Below, piece after piece: positions 40,216 to 52,754 of a stretch of 64,000 nt of DNA. Both the position numbers and the translations under genes were made by a program. Source of the DNA: Owenia fusiformis (taxonomy: Eukaryota; Annelida; Polychaeta; Sabellida; Oweniidae); the NCBI GenBank assembly GCA_903813345.2, contig CAIIXF020000007.1:18091564-18155563 (forward strand), written 5' to 3'. Under the pieces are notes generated by a model, which saw nothing but the letters and a program-made list of their open reading frames with translations, was not told the DNA's origin and did no database searches. Each line of letters starts with the position of its first letter. Position 1 is the first letter of the stretch.

Positions 40216-42007
40216 CCTGGCATTTAGGTTTACATTACCAAGACACATTTTTAACTACTAATGCAAAATTTTATCAAGGGGTACCAAAATGTTCCACTTA
40301 CCTAGGGTCAGCATACACATTCCGAGCACTAACATGTAACGTCGAGCATTCAGATCCATTTTATAGTTTCCAAACTTTGCAGGTATACAACTTAAGTTAC
40401 ACCAGGTTCTTGTCTATTTCCATATATTGAAGTTATCGCTGTTATTGAGCAATTGTATAAATTGTTGAACTTTGTTATATTGTTCTCCAATATTTGTTCA
40501 CACAAGTGATACGCAACTGAAAATTTCAAGATTACTCCAACACTTTATATCATCAAGTAACAAATAAGTCGTATGTTCCTTAACCTATTTCCTAATTCAT
40601 TATATATATATGTACGTATACCTGAATTGATAACAATTGCCTAATAAGTCGGTGATGAATAGTTCTTCCTGTTAGACACACCCAGAGCTAAGTCCTTCAT
40701 CTACAATCTTGATAACAATTGTTTGAACAAAATAAAAATCAAATAAAACTCACATATAAAGTATGTGAGAAGTGTGCAGTCCTATAATTTATGGGATTCT
40801 CAATTATTAGTAAACAAAACAAGTGTGTAGGGTAGAAACATTACAAAATGTGCATACCCGTGTTAGGTACGCGCATTGCAGTTCTTGCCTGGTACGGTTG
40901 AAATATCATAGGCTTACTCAATTTTATCAATGTTATGAATTTATTTAATTACGAATTTTGTAGTCTTATAAAAATAAAATGTTGTATCCATAAAACCACA
41001 GATGTTGCATCTTTGCATAAGGGAAAATGTACACTTTAGCGTATAACACTTTTGTGTTAAATAGAAATACGAAAATGCGTTAAAAATAAGCTTTGCATTA
41101 GGTCTATTAATGAAATTATTAGCATCCTCACTTTTGCCTCAGTGCCCGGATGAATTTTCGTCAGTTCAATGTATCGCTCCGTCATCTGTCCATGTTCACA
41201 GTTAACAGGTTAATGAACTTCTAACACCTCTTCTAAGCTATTCCCTTTACATTTTTATTTTTTGGGGGATACCTATAAGACAGGGCCGAGGCTAACGATT
41301 CCCAAATATTGATGTACTTAAGAATAACATTAAAGCGGAGCTAGAGATCAGGAGAATTTCATGTTGGGCAGGGTAATTACCAACTTCAATGTGTGAATAT
41401 CCACAGTGATAAAGCACAAAGCAGTTTGAATCAAGCAAACTATCGGGATGGATACACCAAATAGTTGTATATGAAAGAAAAACCTACACTACACAAAACT
41501 TTAAGTTTCTAAGACAGTTCTATAATAAAAACAAATTGTAAAATGTTCCTGTCAATAGAAGGTGGTACGTTATCAAAAGTGTGAATGAGTTTTGGATCAC
41601 CCTGTATTTTATGCACTAAGTTGTTCTATTTAACCGAATTCAGAATCAGATCTACAAGTGATAATTAAAATTGCAAGTAAAATGTACAGGTGGCCTAGCC
41701 CCCGAGACCTATCATTTTCCTAATTTTAATTTTTTAAGAAACTTCATTCCCATTGGATAACATTATGAAGACAATATTTCCGACATTTAATTTTCCGAAC
41801 CTGGCAAATTAATGATTAGCAAAAGTGCCACCTGTACGACATACAACTGGGGAATTTTTCAGAAAATAGGCATGACAAGGAAAGATATAAGCCCAAAATA
41901 TTCTAAAATTGAAACACTTTTTGTAAGAAATACTCCTCCTTGTGGCAACTTGGTTGCTTGCTAGAATTGATTCTACTTTTTAAAGTATTGAATGTATGGA
42001 ATGAATA
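40216..42007. other. No gene recognised
   Basis: AT-rich DNA between two mucin-repeat exons. A piece at 41895-41920 is shared with 26790-26815, and ttggatcaccctgtattt at about 41595 resembles a mariner end without a partner. No exon with flanking splice sites was found. Confidence 0.45.
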
Positions 42008-42020
42008 ATGCATTACTTAC

Positions 42021-43289
42021 TCATTGCGGTAGATGAAGTATTTACGCCCGAAGAAACTGGATTGGTTATCAGTCCACCTGTAGTTACTAAATTAGTTGTC
42101 AGTCCATCTGTTGTACCAGGTTTGGTCGCTGAATTAGTAACTGTACTAGTTGTCGGTCCATCTGTAGTTACTGACTTGGTTTTTGGCCCATCTGTAGTGA
42201 CTGGAATAGTTGTTGGCCCATCTGTAGTTACTGACTTGGTTGTCAGTTTAGATGTAGAAGCTGAATTAGTTGTCAATCGATCTGTAGTGACTGAGTTAGT
42301 TGTAAGTCCACCTGTTACTGAATCAGTTGTTGTAGCTGAATTAGTTGTTAGTCCGACTGTAGTGGCTGAATTGGTAGCCAGTTCATCTGTAGTAACTGAA
42401 TTAGTTGTCAGTCCACCTGTAGTAACTGAATTTGTTGTAGGTCCATCTGTAGCGACTGAATTTAATGTTAGTCCATCTGTAGTAACTGAATTTGTTGTCA
42501 GTCCATTTGTAGTTACTGAATCAGTTGTCACTCCATCTGTAGTAACTGAATCAGTTGTTGGCCGATCTGTAGTGACTGAATTGGTTGCCAGTCCATCTGT
42601 AGTAACTGAATTAATAGTTGTCAGTCCACCTGTAGTAGCTGAATTAGTTGTTAGTCCGACTGTAGTGACTGATTTGGTTATCAGTTCATCTGTAGTAACT
42701 GAATTAGTTGTCGGTCCATCTGAAGTAACTAAATTAGTTGTCAGTCCATCTGTAGTAACTGAATTAGTTGTCAGTCCACCTGTAGTAACTGAATTAGCTG
42801 TTAGTCCGACTGTAGTGACTGAATTGGTAGTCAGTCCTTCTGTAGTACCTGAATTAGTTGTCACTCCACCTGTAGTAGCTGAATTAGTTGTTAGTCCGAC
42901 TGTAGTGACTGAATTGGTAGTCAGTCCTTCTGAAGTAACTGAATAAGTTGTCACTCCACCTGTAGTAGCTGAATTAGTTGTCAGTCCACCTGTAGTGACT
43001 GAATTAGTTGCAAGTCCACCTGTAGTTACTGAATCAGCTGTCAGTCCATCTGTACTGACTGAATTAGTTGTTAGTCCATCTGTAGTGACTGAATTAGTTA
43101 CAAGTCCACCTGTAGTTACTGAATCAGTTGTCAGTCCATCTGTACTGGCTGAATTAGTTGTTAGTCCATCTGTACTGGCTGAATTAATTGTAAGTCCATC
43201 TGTAGTGACTGAATTAGTTGTCGGTCCATCTGAAGTAACTGGATTTGTTGTCAGTCCATCTGTAGTTGTTGAATTTGTTGCCACTGCAC
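42021..43289 (-). CDS. Large mucin-repeat cassette exon
   Basis: An acceptor (tctgactttag) at 43290 and donor (gtaagt) at 42020 bound a 1269-base exon, phase 1 at both ends. It reads 423 codons without a stop: about 40 copies of a 10-residue unit close to TTNSVTTDGL, with some shortened copies and one TTINSV insertion. It is rich in Thr, Ser and Asn and fits a dense O-glycan stalk. Start (GAVATNSTTTDG) and end (SSTAM) resemble the exon at 36970-37530, so the two arose by duplication. No signal peptide or transmembrane segment is present. Its membership is inferred from strand, phase and likeness to the downstream mucin gene, and an unseen upstream first exon is required. Confidence 0.75.
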
Positions 43290-43790
43290 CTAAAGTCAGA
43301 GCTTATCAAAATAATACCACGCATACATCATTATTTGGGAAAAGGATTTGTATAGGTGAGACCATACGTTTACCCCTTAACCCTTGATACAGAAACTCAA
43401 AATGAAGGTTGGCTCAGAGCTGTCATAGTGATTCCACAATGATTGAGTGTGTTATGTTTATGTTACAAAATGTACATGTAATTAAGGGTGGTACTTCTAG
43501 AAGTATTAACTGTATTGTACTTACATAAAAATAAACCGTTCAGAAGTAACGGTATAATTTTGGAGAGATGGTAGATATCCATTTTATCTAAAACATCAAA
43601 CAATAAAATGATAAATAGTACCGTGGGTACTGGGCTCACATGGCGTTGCTCAAAAGTGAATGATGGCTAAAATGGCAGAAAATAAAAAAAAAACGGATAT
43701 AGTTTTTGCCGATTTTTGTAACAAAATTATTTCATACAACTACTCTTTACAGTGACATGGCTTTTTACTCTGCAGGACACCTGAAATTAT
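43290..43790. other. No feature recognised
   Basis: Expected to hold an intron and possibly a first exon for the mucin cassettes. I found no signal-peptide exon with a phase-1 donor here on the minus strand. Confidence 0.4.
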
Positions 43791-44225
43791 TTGCAAAGCT
43801 AGGAATTAGGCCAAAAGTGAATTTTGCGAGACAAAAATGGCGACCATTTTGAAAATAGGCGAGCTTTTGAACCAGGAGTCATAGGGGAGTTTTCTGTATT
43901 GATGTTGATCAAAAATATCTTAAAATGGGAATCCTATCAACAGATGCTTTAAAGCAAATGGTCCAAAGGTGAATTTTGCGAGACAAAAATGGCGGCCATT
44001 TTGAAAACAGGTGAGTTTTTGAATCAGGAGTCATAGGGAGGTTTTCTATATGGATGTTAAACAAAAATAACTTAAAACGGGAATCCTAATGTAGAGGTTT
44101 TAAAACGGGCCAATTGTTGACAGACAGACGGACAGACAGACGGACAGACAGATGGACAGACGGGGAGACGAACGGCCATACAAACGGACAAGTGAGTGAT
44201 TGCAATAGCTCACCTTGTGAGCTAA
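43790..44225. repeat. Two-copy tandem repeat ending in (GACA)n
   Basis: Two copies of a unit of about 170 bp (gtgaattttgcgagacaaaaatggc at about 43817 and 43970) with an ATGGCGGCCAT core, then cagacagacggacagacaga at about 44120-44165. It has the same architecture as 596-880: ATGGC palindrome, then a purine-rich tetranucleotide tract. Confidence 0.8.
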
Positions 44226-45530
44226 AAAGCATGATACATTATTTACATACGTATATTGCGCAATATTCACCGACTACATTGAATTCATATACATTTTAAT
44301 TTGTATTTTCAATTCTTGGTTATTAACAATGCAGGTTTATTGTGACCCAAACTAAATGAAACTTCTGCCCTAAAAATCGTTTTATCCTTCCAAAATATCT
44401 AAGAAATGTATAAAATATACAAATACCTTTTCACTGACTTAGCTCCGTCGATCACATTCAAGTTATTCTAAATGTGTGGGAATAAAACACAATATTCTAG
44501 AAATACAGAAGTACCAAATACTGAGAAAAAAACGCCCAGGAATTTAATAATTAACCTCCTAAGTCTTTTTTATTTGAATAACAGAAATGCAAATAAAACC
44601 GCCATGCTACATAACCATATAATGTTTGGACAAAGTGTCAAAATTGACTTCAATAGTGGATGTATTATGATTCTACTTGAGGTTTAAGAATATGAAGAGA
44701 CGTGTCGCAAAAAGGTGGCGCATTTGTTTTTTAGGGGTATCGCGTGAATGTACTTTGATTCCCCGGATTATAAAATAATATTCTAATTAAAGTTGTATAT
44801 CATTTTAAAGCTGTTTCGATGAAGTTTTTAGATCAACTACAGTCCGTTCACAATTCTTGCGCGTTCTTTTTTAAAAAAGAGTTTTTTACCAAAACATCTG
44901 GCAAATATTCCCTGTTGACACGTTACATTTTGAATTATTTTTCGTCTTTAAACGCTCATAACTCAAACAATATATGACTATTATACTTATTTTTCGTCTT
45001 GATAAAGGTAGATAGAAGTTTTATTTCAAAGGATGAATTTTAGTAAGCGTCCCATATTGTGACGTCATAGAGTTTGAAAAATAGAATCTGTTGACAGCGA
45101 CCTTTTCTGCTCATTTTTTTGTTCCTTCAACTTTTCAGGTGTACATTAAACAAAAAATATGAGATCAATTTTTAATAAATCATACATGATTATTTTGCTC
45201 CTTAACTCTAGTTTATTAATAAATAGTTGATTTTGTTCGCAAAAGTATGTGTTTTCTGTTGTATGTGGAAAAGTGGAGGACGAAAGGTTTTCAAAACTCA
45301 TCAAAATAGGGCTAATTTGCGCCATTCGCCTATTTTGAAGCACAGCAACACGTATATTTATTTCACTTAAAATATCAATTGATTCGTGTTTTATGATGCT
45401 CCTAGCCCATTAACAATATATATATGATATCAGAGTTATTCGTCTAAAATGTTTTGAGATAGAGAGGTAAATGTGGAGGACGAAAGGATTTTCATTTGTG
45501 TACATTTTTCTCAAAAACGTCACATTTAGT
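44226..45530. other. No gene recognised
   Basis: AT-rich DNA. The phrase gtggaggacgaaagg occurs at about 45273 and 45474, a weak local duplication. Nothing coding is seen. Confidence 0.45.
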
Positions 45531-48500
45531 ATGTGAGGTAGCACCGAAAAATGTACCGGTGTCTGAACAAATTGAAATTACTTGTTTCCTATGTATTTTT
45601 ATGTGATACTTCAGAAAATTTATGTCTGACGCGCCGTATCCGGGGCGAAAGTGGTCAAAATGGGGTTTTTGACCCTAAAAAGGAAAATTACAGGGGGGTA
45701 CATTATCATCATTGAATAATTAATTCAGTTGATCTTCAATTATTATAATAATTTTATTGAGAGTTGATGAGATCAGTCTGAGGTAGTATGTAAAGTTTCA
45801 ATGGTCTGACACTCACGGTTGTCATGGAAACCACAATTTTTGATGAGAAGATCCATAATTTTGGTAAAACCTGTACCTGCACCTAATATAGAATGTGGAT
45901 TATTTTTCAAATCAACAGATATCAGAACATTTTAGCATTCTCAAAATTACCAGGGCAGTTCAAACATTTATTTACATATAAAGGATATTGCAATTTACAT
46001 AACTGGTAAGTGTCAAAGACCATACAATTACATTAGGGATCAAAAGTGGGCGTCGCCCTTATAGTAGTAGATGATTGCCATTCTCGATAAATACAGAATT
46101 TTAGTTGACTTTTGAGATACATTTATATTGAACTTCTTTGGTTATACTTGATATCAAGCATTTTAACATCTAAGTGTTATAGTTATTGCATGGGGATACA
46201 GGGGGGAAGAGGGGGAGGGGGGGGGGGGTAGTAACAGAATTGGGAGGGGGCAGAGCTTATCAGTCTTAAGTATAAATCTCATCTTCATGGTTCTAGATTT
46301 CATAGGGTACATCTTCTTGGTCTTATTATATTCATCTTAATATAGAAGATATTAGAATTTACATGGTTGGTAAGTGTCAAAGACCATAGAATAAAACATG
46401 TGATCAAAAGTGGGTGTCGCCCTAATCATAGTATATGGTTCATTCTCTTTAAATACAGAGTTTAACTTGACTTTTGAAGTATATTTACTTAAAAACATCT
46501 TTGATTTATACTTAATGTCAAGCATTTCTGGTAAGTTATATACATCTAATTGTAATAGTTATTGCCTGGGGGAGGGGGGGGGGGGGAGAGTAACAGAATT
46601 GGAAATGGGCAGAGCTAATAAGCCTTAAATATAAATCTAATTTACTTAGTTCTGGATTTCATTGGGTACATCTTCTGGGTCTTCTTCACGTCTTCTCAAT
46701 ATATGGGATATTCCAATTTACATGATTGGTAAGTGTCAAAGACCATTCAATTACGTAAGTGGGTGTTGCCCTCACAATAGTAGATAATTCATTCTCTATG
46801 AATATGGAGTTTAACTTTACTTTAAGATATATTTTTTACATTAAAACTTCTTTGATTACACTTAATATTGTAATAGGTATTCCCTGGGGGGGAGGCAAGG
46901 GGGGTAGTAGCAGAAATGGGAGGGGGCAGAGCCAATGGCCAGTCAGTCTTAAGTATTAATATCATAGTCTGATCATTTTCATATGGAAGAATATACCACT
47001 ACACTTGCAGACTTGAGAATCATTCAGTTGAATGTGTCTATATGGCGCCCCACTTTTGCCTTTTAAAAAGGTGCTCTTGCTATTGCCCTTTCTGCATGAC
47101 ACTTCATCTGTGAATGTATAAAGTGCTAGGAAGGCTGCATATATGTCAGGGTCTATATTGGAGGAAATACCACTGACATCAGTCTTCATTTGTTTCCAAC
47201 TCAAGTATCCAGCAGCACACTTTGCTGTATTTTGCTTCTTGTTTTCATCATCATACAAGAACTCATTCCAATCTTTAGGGACTCTTGTTTTTCAACCTTA
47301 AATAGGGCAAGGTGTCCCTCCCCTCTTTCAGGTTCCTTTATAGAATTTTTGATGTAATTATCACATACAAAAACTAATCAATCTGCAATTGTAGAATCTT
47401 CCTATTCATGCATAGGAATGGGTTTCTCTGTTCTTGCAAGAAGTCCAGTCAGTGTACCTAGAGCCCAAGGCACAGGGCTCAATAGGAACTGCAGGAGACA
47501 TTCTAGGCTAATTTTATGTTCCTAAGCAAGATCGAAGCTGTTCAAAGATGTTTCATTCAGAATCAGAATGAATTTGAACCATCTTATAAGCTTGTTCTGA
47601 GTACTTTTTTACTGTCACTGTTGCTGCTGTAGTTTGCTGCTGTAGTTTTCAATTTCATATGTTTTATTATATCGTGAACTCTTTTTTTCAACTAATCGCA
47701 AATTTTCCTTTTGACTAAAATTAGATGACAGCGACATCATTTGGCACAGATTCTCCTTATGATAGACCGTAGAGATGACCTTCATCCTCAATGGTAAATG
47801 GATCAAGAAACTCTATGTCTTTTTCTGTACTTGATATTTGTGCCTTTCCAAGGTCATAATGGGTGTCACACTCATCTCATCTCTAGATAATATTCCTAAG
47901 TTTGTCTTATGAAGGACCGCCTGATTGTTGTAACCATCTCATCCATAAAAAGCACTTATTGTCTGTATGGCCCATATTGCAAATCCTCATATTGAACCAC
48001 CAGATGGACTTGAATGGAAACAAGATGACTCCATCTTTATAATGGGTATTGACTGATATTCTCAGATAAGAGATTGGTGATATAGCAACACCAGGAGAGG
48101 AATCAGAAAACCCCAGAAGATGTACTCTATGCAATCCAGAATTAAGAAGATGAGATTTATACTTAAGGCAGATTAGATCTACACATTCTAATTCTGTTAC
48201 GACTCACCCCTCCTCCCTGCCCCAATGTAAAAACTATAATACTTACACAGATGTATTTACCAGAAATGCTTGACATAAATTAAAATAACAGCAGTTCAGT
48301 ATAACTATGAATGTATCTCAAAGTCAAGTTCAATTTTGTATTTATACAAAGAACCAATCATCTACTATTGTTAGGATGACACCCCCCTTTTGATCATTTA
48401 TTAATATGTAATTGTATGGTGTTTGACAAATCATGTAAATTGTCATATCCCATATATTGAGATGAATATGAAGAAGACCCAGACGATGTACCCCATGAAA

Positions 48501-49628
48501 TCCAGAACTATGCAGATGAGATTTATACTTAAGGCTGATTACCTCTGCCCTTTCCCAATTCTGTTACTACTCTCCCCCAATCTCCCCCAGGCAAGAACTA
48601 TTACAATTAGATGTGCATTACTTACCAGAAATGCTTGATATTAAGTATAATCAAAGAAGTTGTAATGAAAATGTATCTCAAAAGTCAAGTTAGACTGTAT
48701 TTATAGAGAATGAATCATTGACTTTGATAAGGGCGACGCCCACTTTTGATCAATTGAGTAATTCTATGGTCTTTATACTTACCAATCATGCAGAATTATA
48801 ATATCCTATATATTGAGATGAATGTGAAGAAGACCCGGACGATGTAACCCATGAAATTCAGAACTATGGAGATGAGATTTGTACTTAAGGGTGATTAGCT
48901 CTACCCTCTTTCAATTCTGTTACCCCCCCCCCCATCTACCCCCTCCCCCCATGCAATAAGTATAACACTTAGATGTACATTATTTAGCAAAAATGCTTGA
49001 TATGAAGTATAACCAAAGAACATCATTATAAATGTATCTCAAAAGTCAACTAAAATTCTGTATTTATAGAGATTGGCAATCATCTACTACTATAAGGGCG
49101 ACGCCCACTTTTGATCCCTAATGTAATTGTATGGTCTTTGACACTTACCAGTTATGTTAATTGCAATATCCTTTATATTTGAATAAATGTTTGAACTCCC
49201 CTGGTAATTTTGAGAATGCTAAAATGTTTTGATATCTGTTGATTTGAAAAATAATCCACATTCTATATTAGGTGAAGGTACAGATTTTACAAAAATTATG
49301 GATCTTCTCATCAAAAATTGTGGTTTCCATGACAACCATGAGTGTCAGACCATTGAAACTTTACATACTACCTCAGAATGATCTCATCAACTCTCAATAA
49401 AATTATTATAATGATTGAAGATCAACTGAATTAATTATTCAATGATGATAATGTACCCCCCTGTAATTTTCCTTTTTAGGGTCAAAAACCCCATTTTGAC
49501 CACTTTCGCCCCGGATACGGCGCGTCAGACATAAATTTTCTGAAGTATCACATAAAAATACATAGGAAACAAGTAATTTCAATTTGTTCAGACACCGGTA
49601 CATTTTTCGGTGCTACCTCACATACTAA
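45531..49628. mobile_element. Large foldback element, 4.1 kb
   Basis: Left end ttagtatgtgaggtagcacc (about 45529) is exactly mirrored by the right end (to about 49630). The outer 500 bp of the arms are nearly identical when inverted. Further in, each arm consists of three to four tandem units of about 360 bp, each with ggtaagtgtcaaagacca, a gatcaaaagtgggcgtcgcc block and a G- or C-rich tract. The arms total about 1.4 kb each around a unique centre of about 1.1 kb (46960-48100). This matches the layout of Foldback-type DNA transposons. No clear target-site duplication was found. Confidence 0.9.
46962..47258 (-). pseudogene. Decayed open frame in the centre of the 4.1 kb foldback
   Basis: A 98-codon frame starting MYDDENKKQNTAKCAAGYLS. 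Read 24 bases further upstream, it begins VPKDWNEFLYDDENK, a sequence style I associate with uncharacterised transposon-linked proteins of invertebrates, but I cannot name a family. The frame breaks at about 47282. The rest of the centre to 48130 has only short frames, so any element protein is dead here. Confidence 0.4.
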
Positions 49629-49630
49629 TT

Positions 49631-50419
49631 CTACCATGTTAAAAGCGAGGATCCTCTTGATTACGCCACAAAATGTGTAACAATGCGTGCGCGAGCTTTT
49701 TGCGATACATCAGAGCAAGACATCCGCATTAAGTTTTCATGTTTACACACTTGTATCCCTTGAAATGATGAAGATGGATCGTCGGTTTTCAGAAATGATC
49801 CCATGGATCCACCTTTAATAAACCACATAATCAGTCACGATATACTCAGAGATATCTAGACAACTGCTATGTGAGTGCAGGTCATGGTCTTATAACCATT
49901 TTCGACTTAATTAGTTCCTTGTTCATGAAATTCTCCATTTCAAGTAACTTTGGGTGATCATGATTAATAATGGTGCATGGCACAAGTCTCGACCGTCTGA
50001 ATATCACCAGGACCCATCATTGAGGGGAGAGCTTATAAAGTGGGCTTCTTGCATATTCAAAAATGATTACAAAAATGTTCTCTGTCTAGATGTTTTCAAA
50101 AGTGGTCGTTCGGAAATTTCAGATTACAAATCGTTTTAAGAGTTTAAAATTTATTTATCGAAGATGAAAAATTGTGTTGATTGGAAAAAATGTTTGGTTT
50201 TATATTTTCGAAAAAGCTTATCTCACAATTTCATATAATAAATGGTAAATACAAATATTCCATGTGTTTGGACAATGGGTTTATAGCTTGGGCCCAACAA
50301 TAAAGATCTAACAACGCAAATTGTTTCTGACATGTATTTGATAAAATCCAGTATTTTGCATATCTATTTTACATACAATAATTTGACGACAAATTCAAAT
50401 ACATTACATAACTATGATA
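49631..50419. other. No feature recognised
   Basis: Contains one 61-codon plus-strand frame (49954-50139, including IKWASCIFKNDYKNVLCLDV) with no flanking splice sites I trust and no recognised homology. Confidence 0.4.
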
Positions 50420-50767
50420 TACGAGGGTTGTCCCAGAAGTAATGCACTATATGCTCTAACTTTATCAATAATTGATTTTTTTTTAAACAATAGGTTTATT
50501 TCATTGATATATTTTTCATGGCATAATACACAATCATGCGGCAAATCGCCTTCTGGCATTTTATGTCCGCTTTCAATTACAATGTTACATATAGATATAC
50601 GAAAAATCTAAGAAAAATAAAACACACCCACTGTTTAGATGTGGCATGTTATAAATGAAGTGTACTGACGGGGACCTGCTGCAACATAGATGGGGCGACC
50701 AATTACACCTAGGGGTTGAGTAAGTGGGGTCTAAGGTAGTCAGATTATGTACAACCATGCACAACCA

Positions 50768-51372
50768 TTAACAGTTTTCTAAAAGAAATGTTGCTGTCAA
50801 CTGAAATAGATTGTCTAATTTATCATGGGTGAGTTCGGGATCACCAAAGATATATAAATCAATTTTATCCTGTTGGGTTTTATAACGTGATATATCATCC
50901 ACAATTAACTCAATGGCTTCATTGAATTGATGAAGTTTATTCATTCTCATGGGGCAGCTAAAAAATAAATGTCTAAAGGTCTCAGGGGACCCACACAGTT
51001 TGGAGAGTCAACATTATTCCAGTTGTGAGATATCAATTGGGTCTTCAAAATAAGGTCGACTCTGGCTTTGTTGAGGTACATCTCTTGCCTGCGATTTAGA
51101 ATATTAAGGGACACAGTAGATATAATCCCAGGGAACATTTCGATTTTTAGTCTCCTTTTAAAGGAGGCCAATGAGGGAAGGGACTTCAGATAAGGCTGAT
51201 CACGTTGTACATTGTTCCATATCTCGACCATCTTGTATATTGGTGATTTTCTGGGATAATTAATAGGCATGATATAATCTCTGTTAAAACGCGTATTTCT
51301 AATATTGACTCTTTTATAAGGAATGAATATGTCTGTTATATATGATGGAATGAGGGCATCGACTTTATACAT
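50768..51372 (-). pseudogene. C-terminal fragment of a LINE ORF2, frameshifted
   Basis: The minus-strand frame from 51372 reads YKVDALIPSYITDIFIPYKR, then YPRKSPIYKMVEIWNNV and SLASFKRRLKI, the typical tail of CR1/L2-like polyproteins. Near 51000 the frame shifts: the alternative frame gives CGSPETFRHLFFSCPMRMNK, the conserved zinc-binding end, and continues to TAA near 50770. So a small indel of about two bases (gtgtggg) disrupts it. It is truncated upstream, with no reverse transcriptase core. Confidence 0.85.
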
Positions 51373-51753
51373 AAGACTCTTAAAATGAAAATTTCTACGA
51401 TCAAGTAAGCAAGACCAATTTAAAATTTTGAAATTTTCAGTAAATGTTCCTTAGAGATATTTTGATTATTCTAAAAAATTTCATGTTGACTGATAAAACT
51501 ATATTGATGTTATAATAAAATAAAGTTGGTGAGTTTGGGTAGGGCGGGGCAGGTTATACAGTCACGTCAAAAGGAATAAAAATTGAAAATATGAAATAAT
51601 TAATCAACAAATACCATTTGTGTAGCTATAAGAAGTATGCTCAAAAAATGCATTTTAAGATACTAAATTACTTTGAGCCCATCATAGATTTAATGGATGT
51701 ATATTGCACAGTGTTCCATTTCACATTTTCTCAAAAATATTGCCTTTTGCATG

Positions 51754-51999
51754 TTATGTACATTTGATGCCTGTCAGGTCAAACACTCTTGGCAATTTCT
51801 TCCACTGTGACTTGTGGAGTTTTTGCCTCCCATGTTTGGAGTTGTCATCCAGGGTCAAATCGTCTCCTTTAAATCTCTCCTGCCACCCCATAATTGTAGT
51901 TCTATCTGCTATATACTCCTTATATACTTTCTTCATGGTAGCATTGTTTTGCGTGGCTGTGAGTCCAAGTGAAGTATGAAATAAGGCCACCAAACGCAA
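51754..51999 (-). pseudogene. Mariner transposase N-terminal remnant
   Basis: Reads MKKVYKEYIADRTTIMGWQE, then RFKGDDLTLDDNSKHGRQKL. This resembles the second helix-turn-helix of mariner transposases, where W-x-x-RF-x-x-G and D-x-x-R-x-GRP are conserved; here the GRP-like arm is altered to GRQ. The frame ends soon after, and no DDD catalytic motif follows. Confidence 0.7.
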
Positions 52000-52754
52000 G
52001 GCCTTCTGTTATCAGGTGAGAATTGCAGCCATTTTTGCAATTTATTGACTGTGCCTTTATTTGAATCTGTGACTATTGAAATGTGCTAAATGTCATTATT
52101 TGTACTTGGTTAACATCATGCTGAATAAATTTAACAATTTCCCAAACATTTGATCATTTAAAGGAAAGAAATATTAATAAAATAACACTTAAGATCTTTT
52201 CATAATTAGAAAAATCGGTACCTGCCCCGCCCACCCCTTCCCCCATGTTGTTATAGCAACCATATTAAGACTTAATATTATTGTTTGATGCCGACACTTC
52301 AGGATATAATAGATGAAACTTCAATTGTTATATACACAAAATTTCAGCTGAATTGAAGAATATTAAAGAAAGTTAGAGCATATAGTGCATTACTTCTGGG
52401 ACAACCCTCGTACAATATAAATGTGTACAATTATGTATCTATCTTTGAACGAAGGTGCGTCAACCTGTCTTACAGTGTTGCATGATAAATGTTTACTCAT
52501 AAAACACGTCTTAGATCCTTCTTTAGAATTATTAGTTGGTGATTCATATAACTGAATGCACATTGCACGCGTTTGATTTATTTCTAGTCTAGCTACAAGT
52601 CCTTAACCCCCCCCCCCCCCCTACTCATCCCAACATTTGTGCGAGAAAGTGTGTAGTCAAGTAGAAGGGGTCACAAAGGCTTGTAGCTAAACTCACATGT
52701 AAATATATCAGGAATTTTTAGAGTTGGTATTGTCATTGAACTTTAGACAACAAC

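Larger units (their letters stand above)
50420..52412. mobile_element. Mariner element, inactivated, with LINE fragment inside
   Basis: Ends tacgagggttgtcccagaag and its complement give terminal inverted repeats of about 41 bp flanked by TA, the mariner arrangement. It is 2.0 kb long, larger than a usual mariner of about 1.3 kb, because a LINE fragment of about 0.6 kb (50768-51372) sits in it. A remnant of the transposase N terminus is at 51754-51999. The catalytic region was not found. It lies just downstream of the urea transporter's stop codon. Confidence 0.85.

Noticed and set aside
42008-42946. 312-codon plus-strand frame rich in VVTELVVSPS repeats
   Set aside because: It is the exact antisense of the mucin-repeat exon at 42021-43289. 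A 30-bp unit without stops on one strand stays open on the other. The splice sites and Ser/Thr-rich composition fit the minus strand.
49954-50139. 61-codon frame with protein-like composition
   Set aside because: No splice sites, no repeat partner and no recognised family; length is within chance for this base composition.
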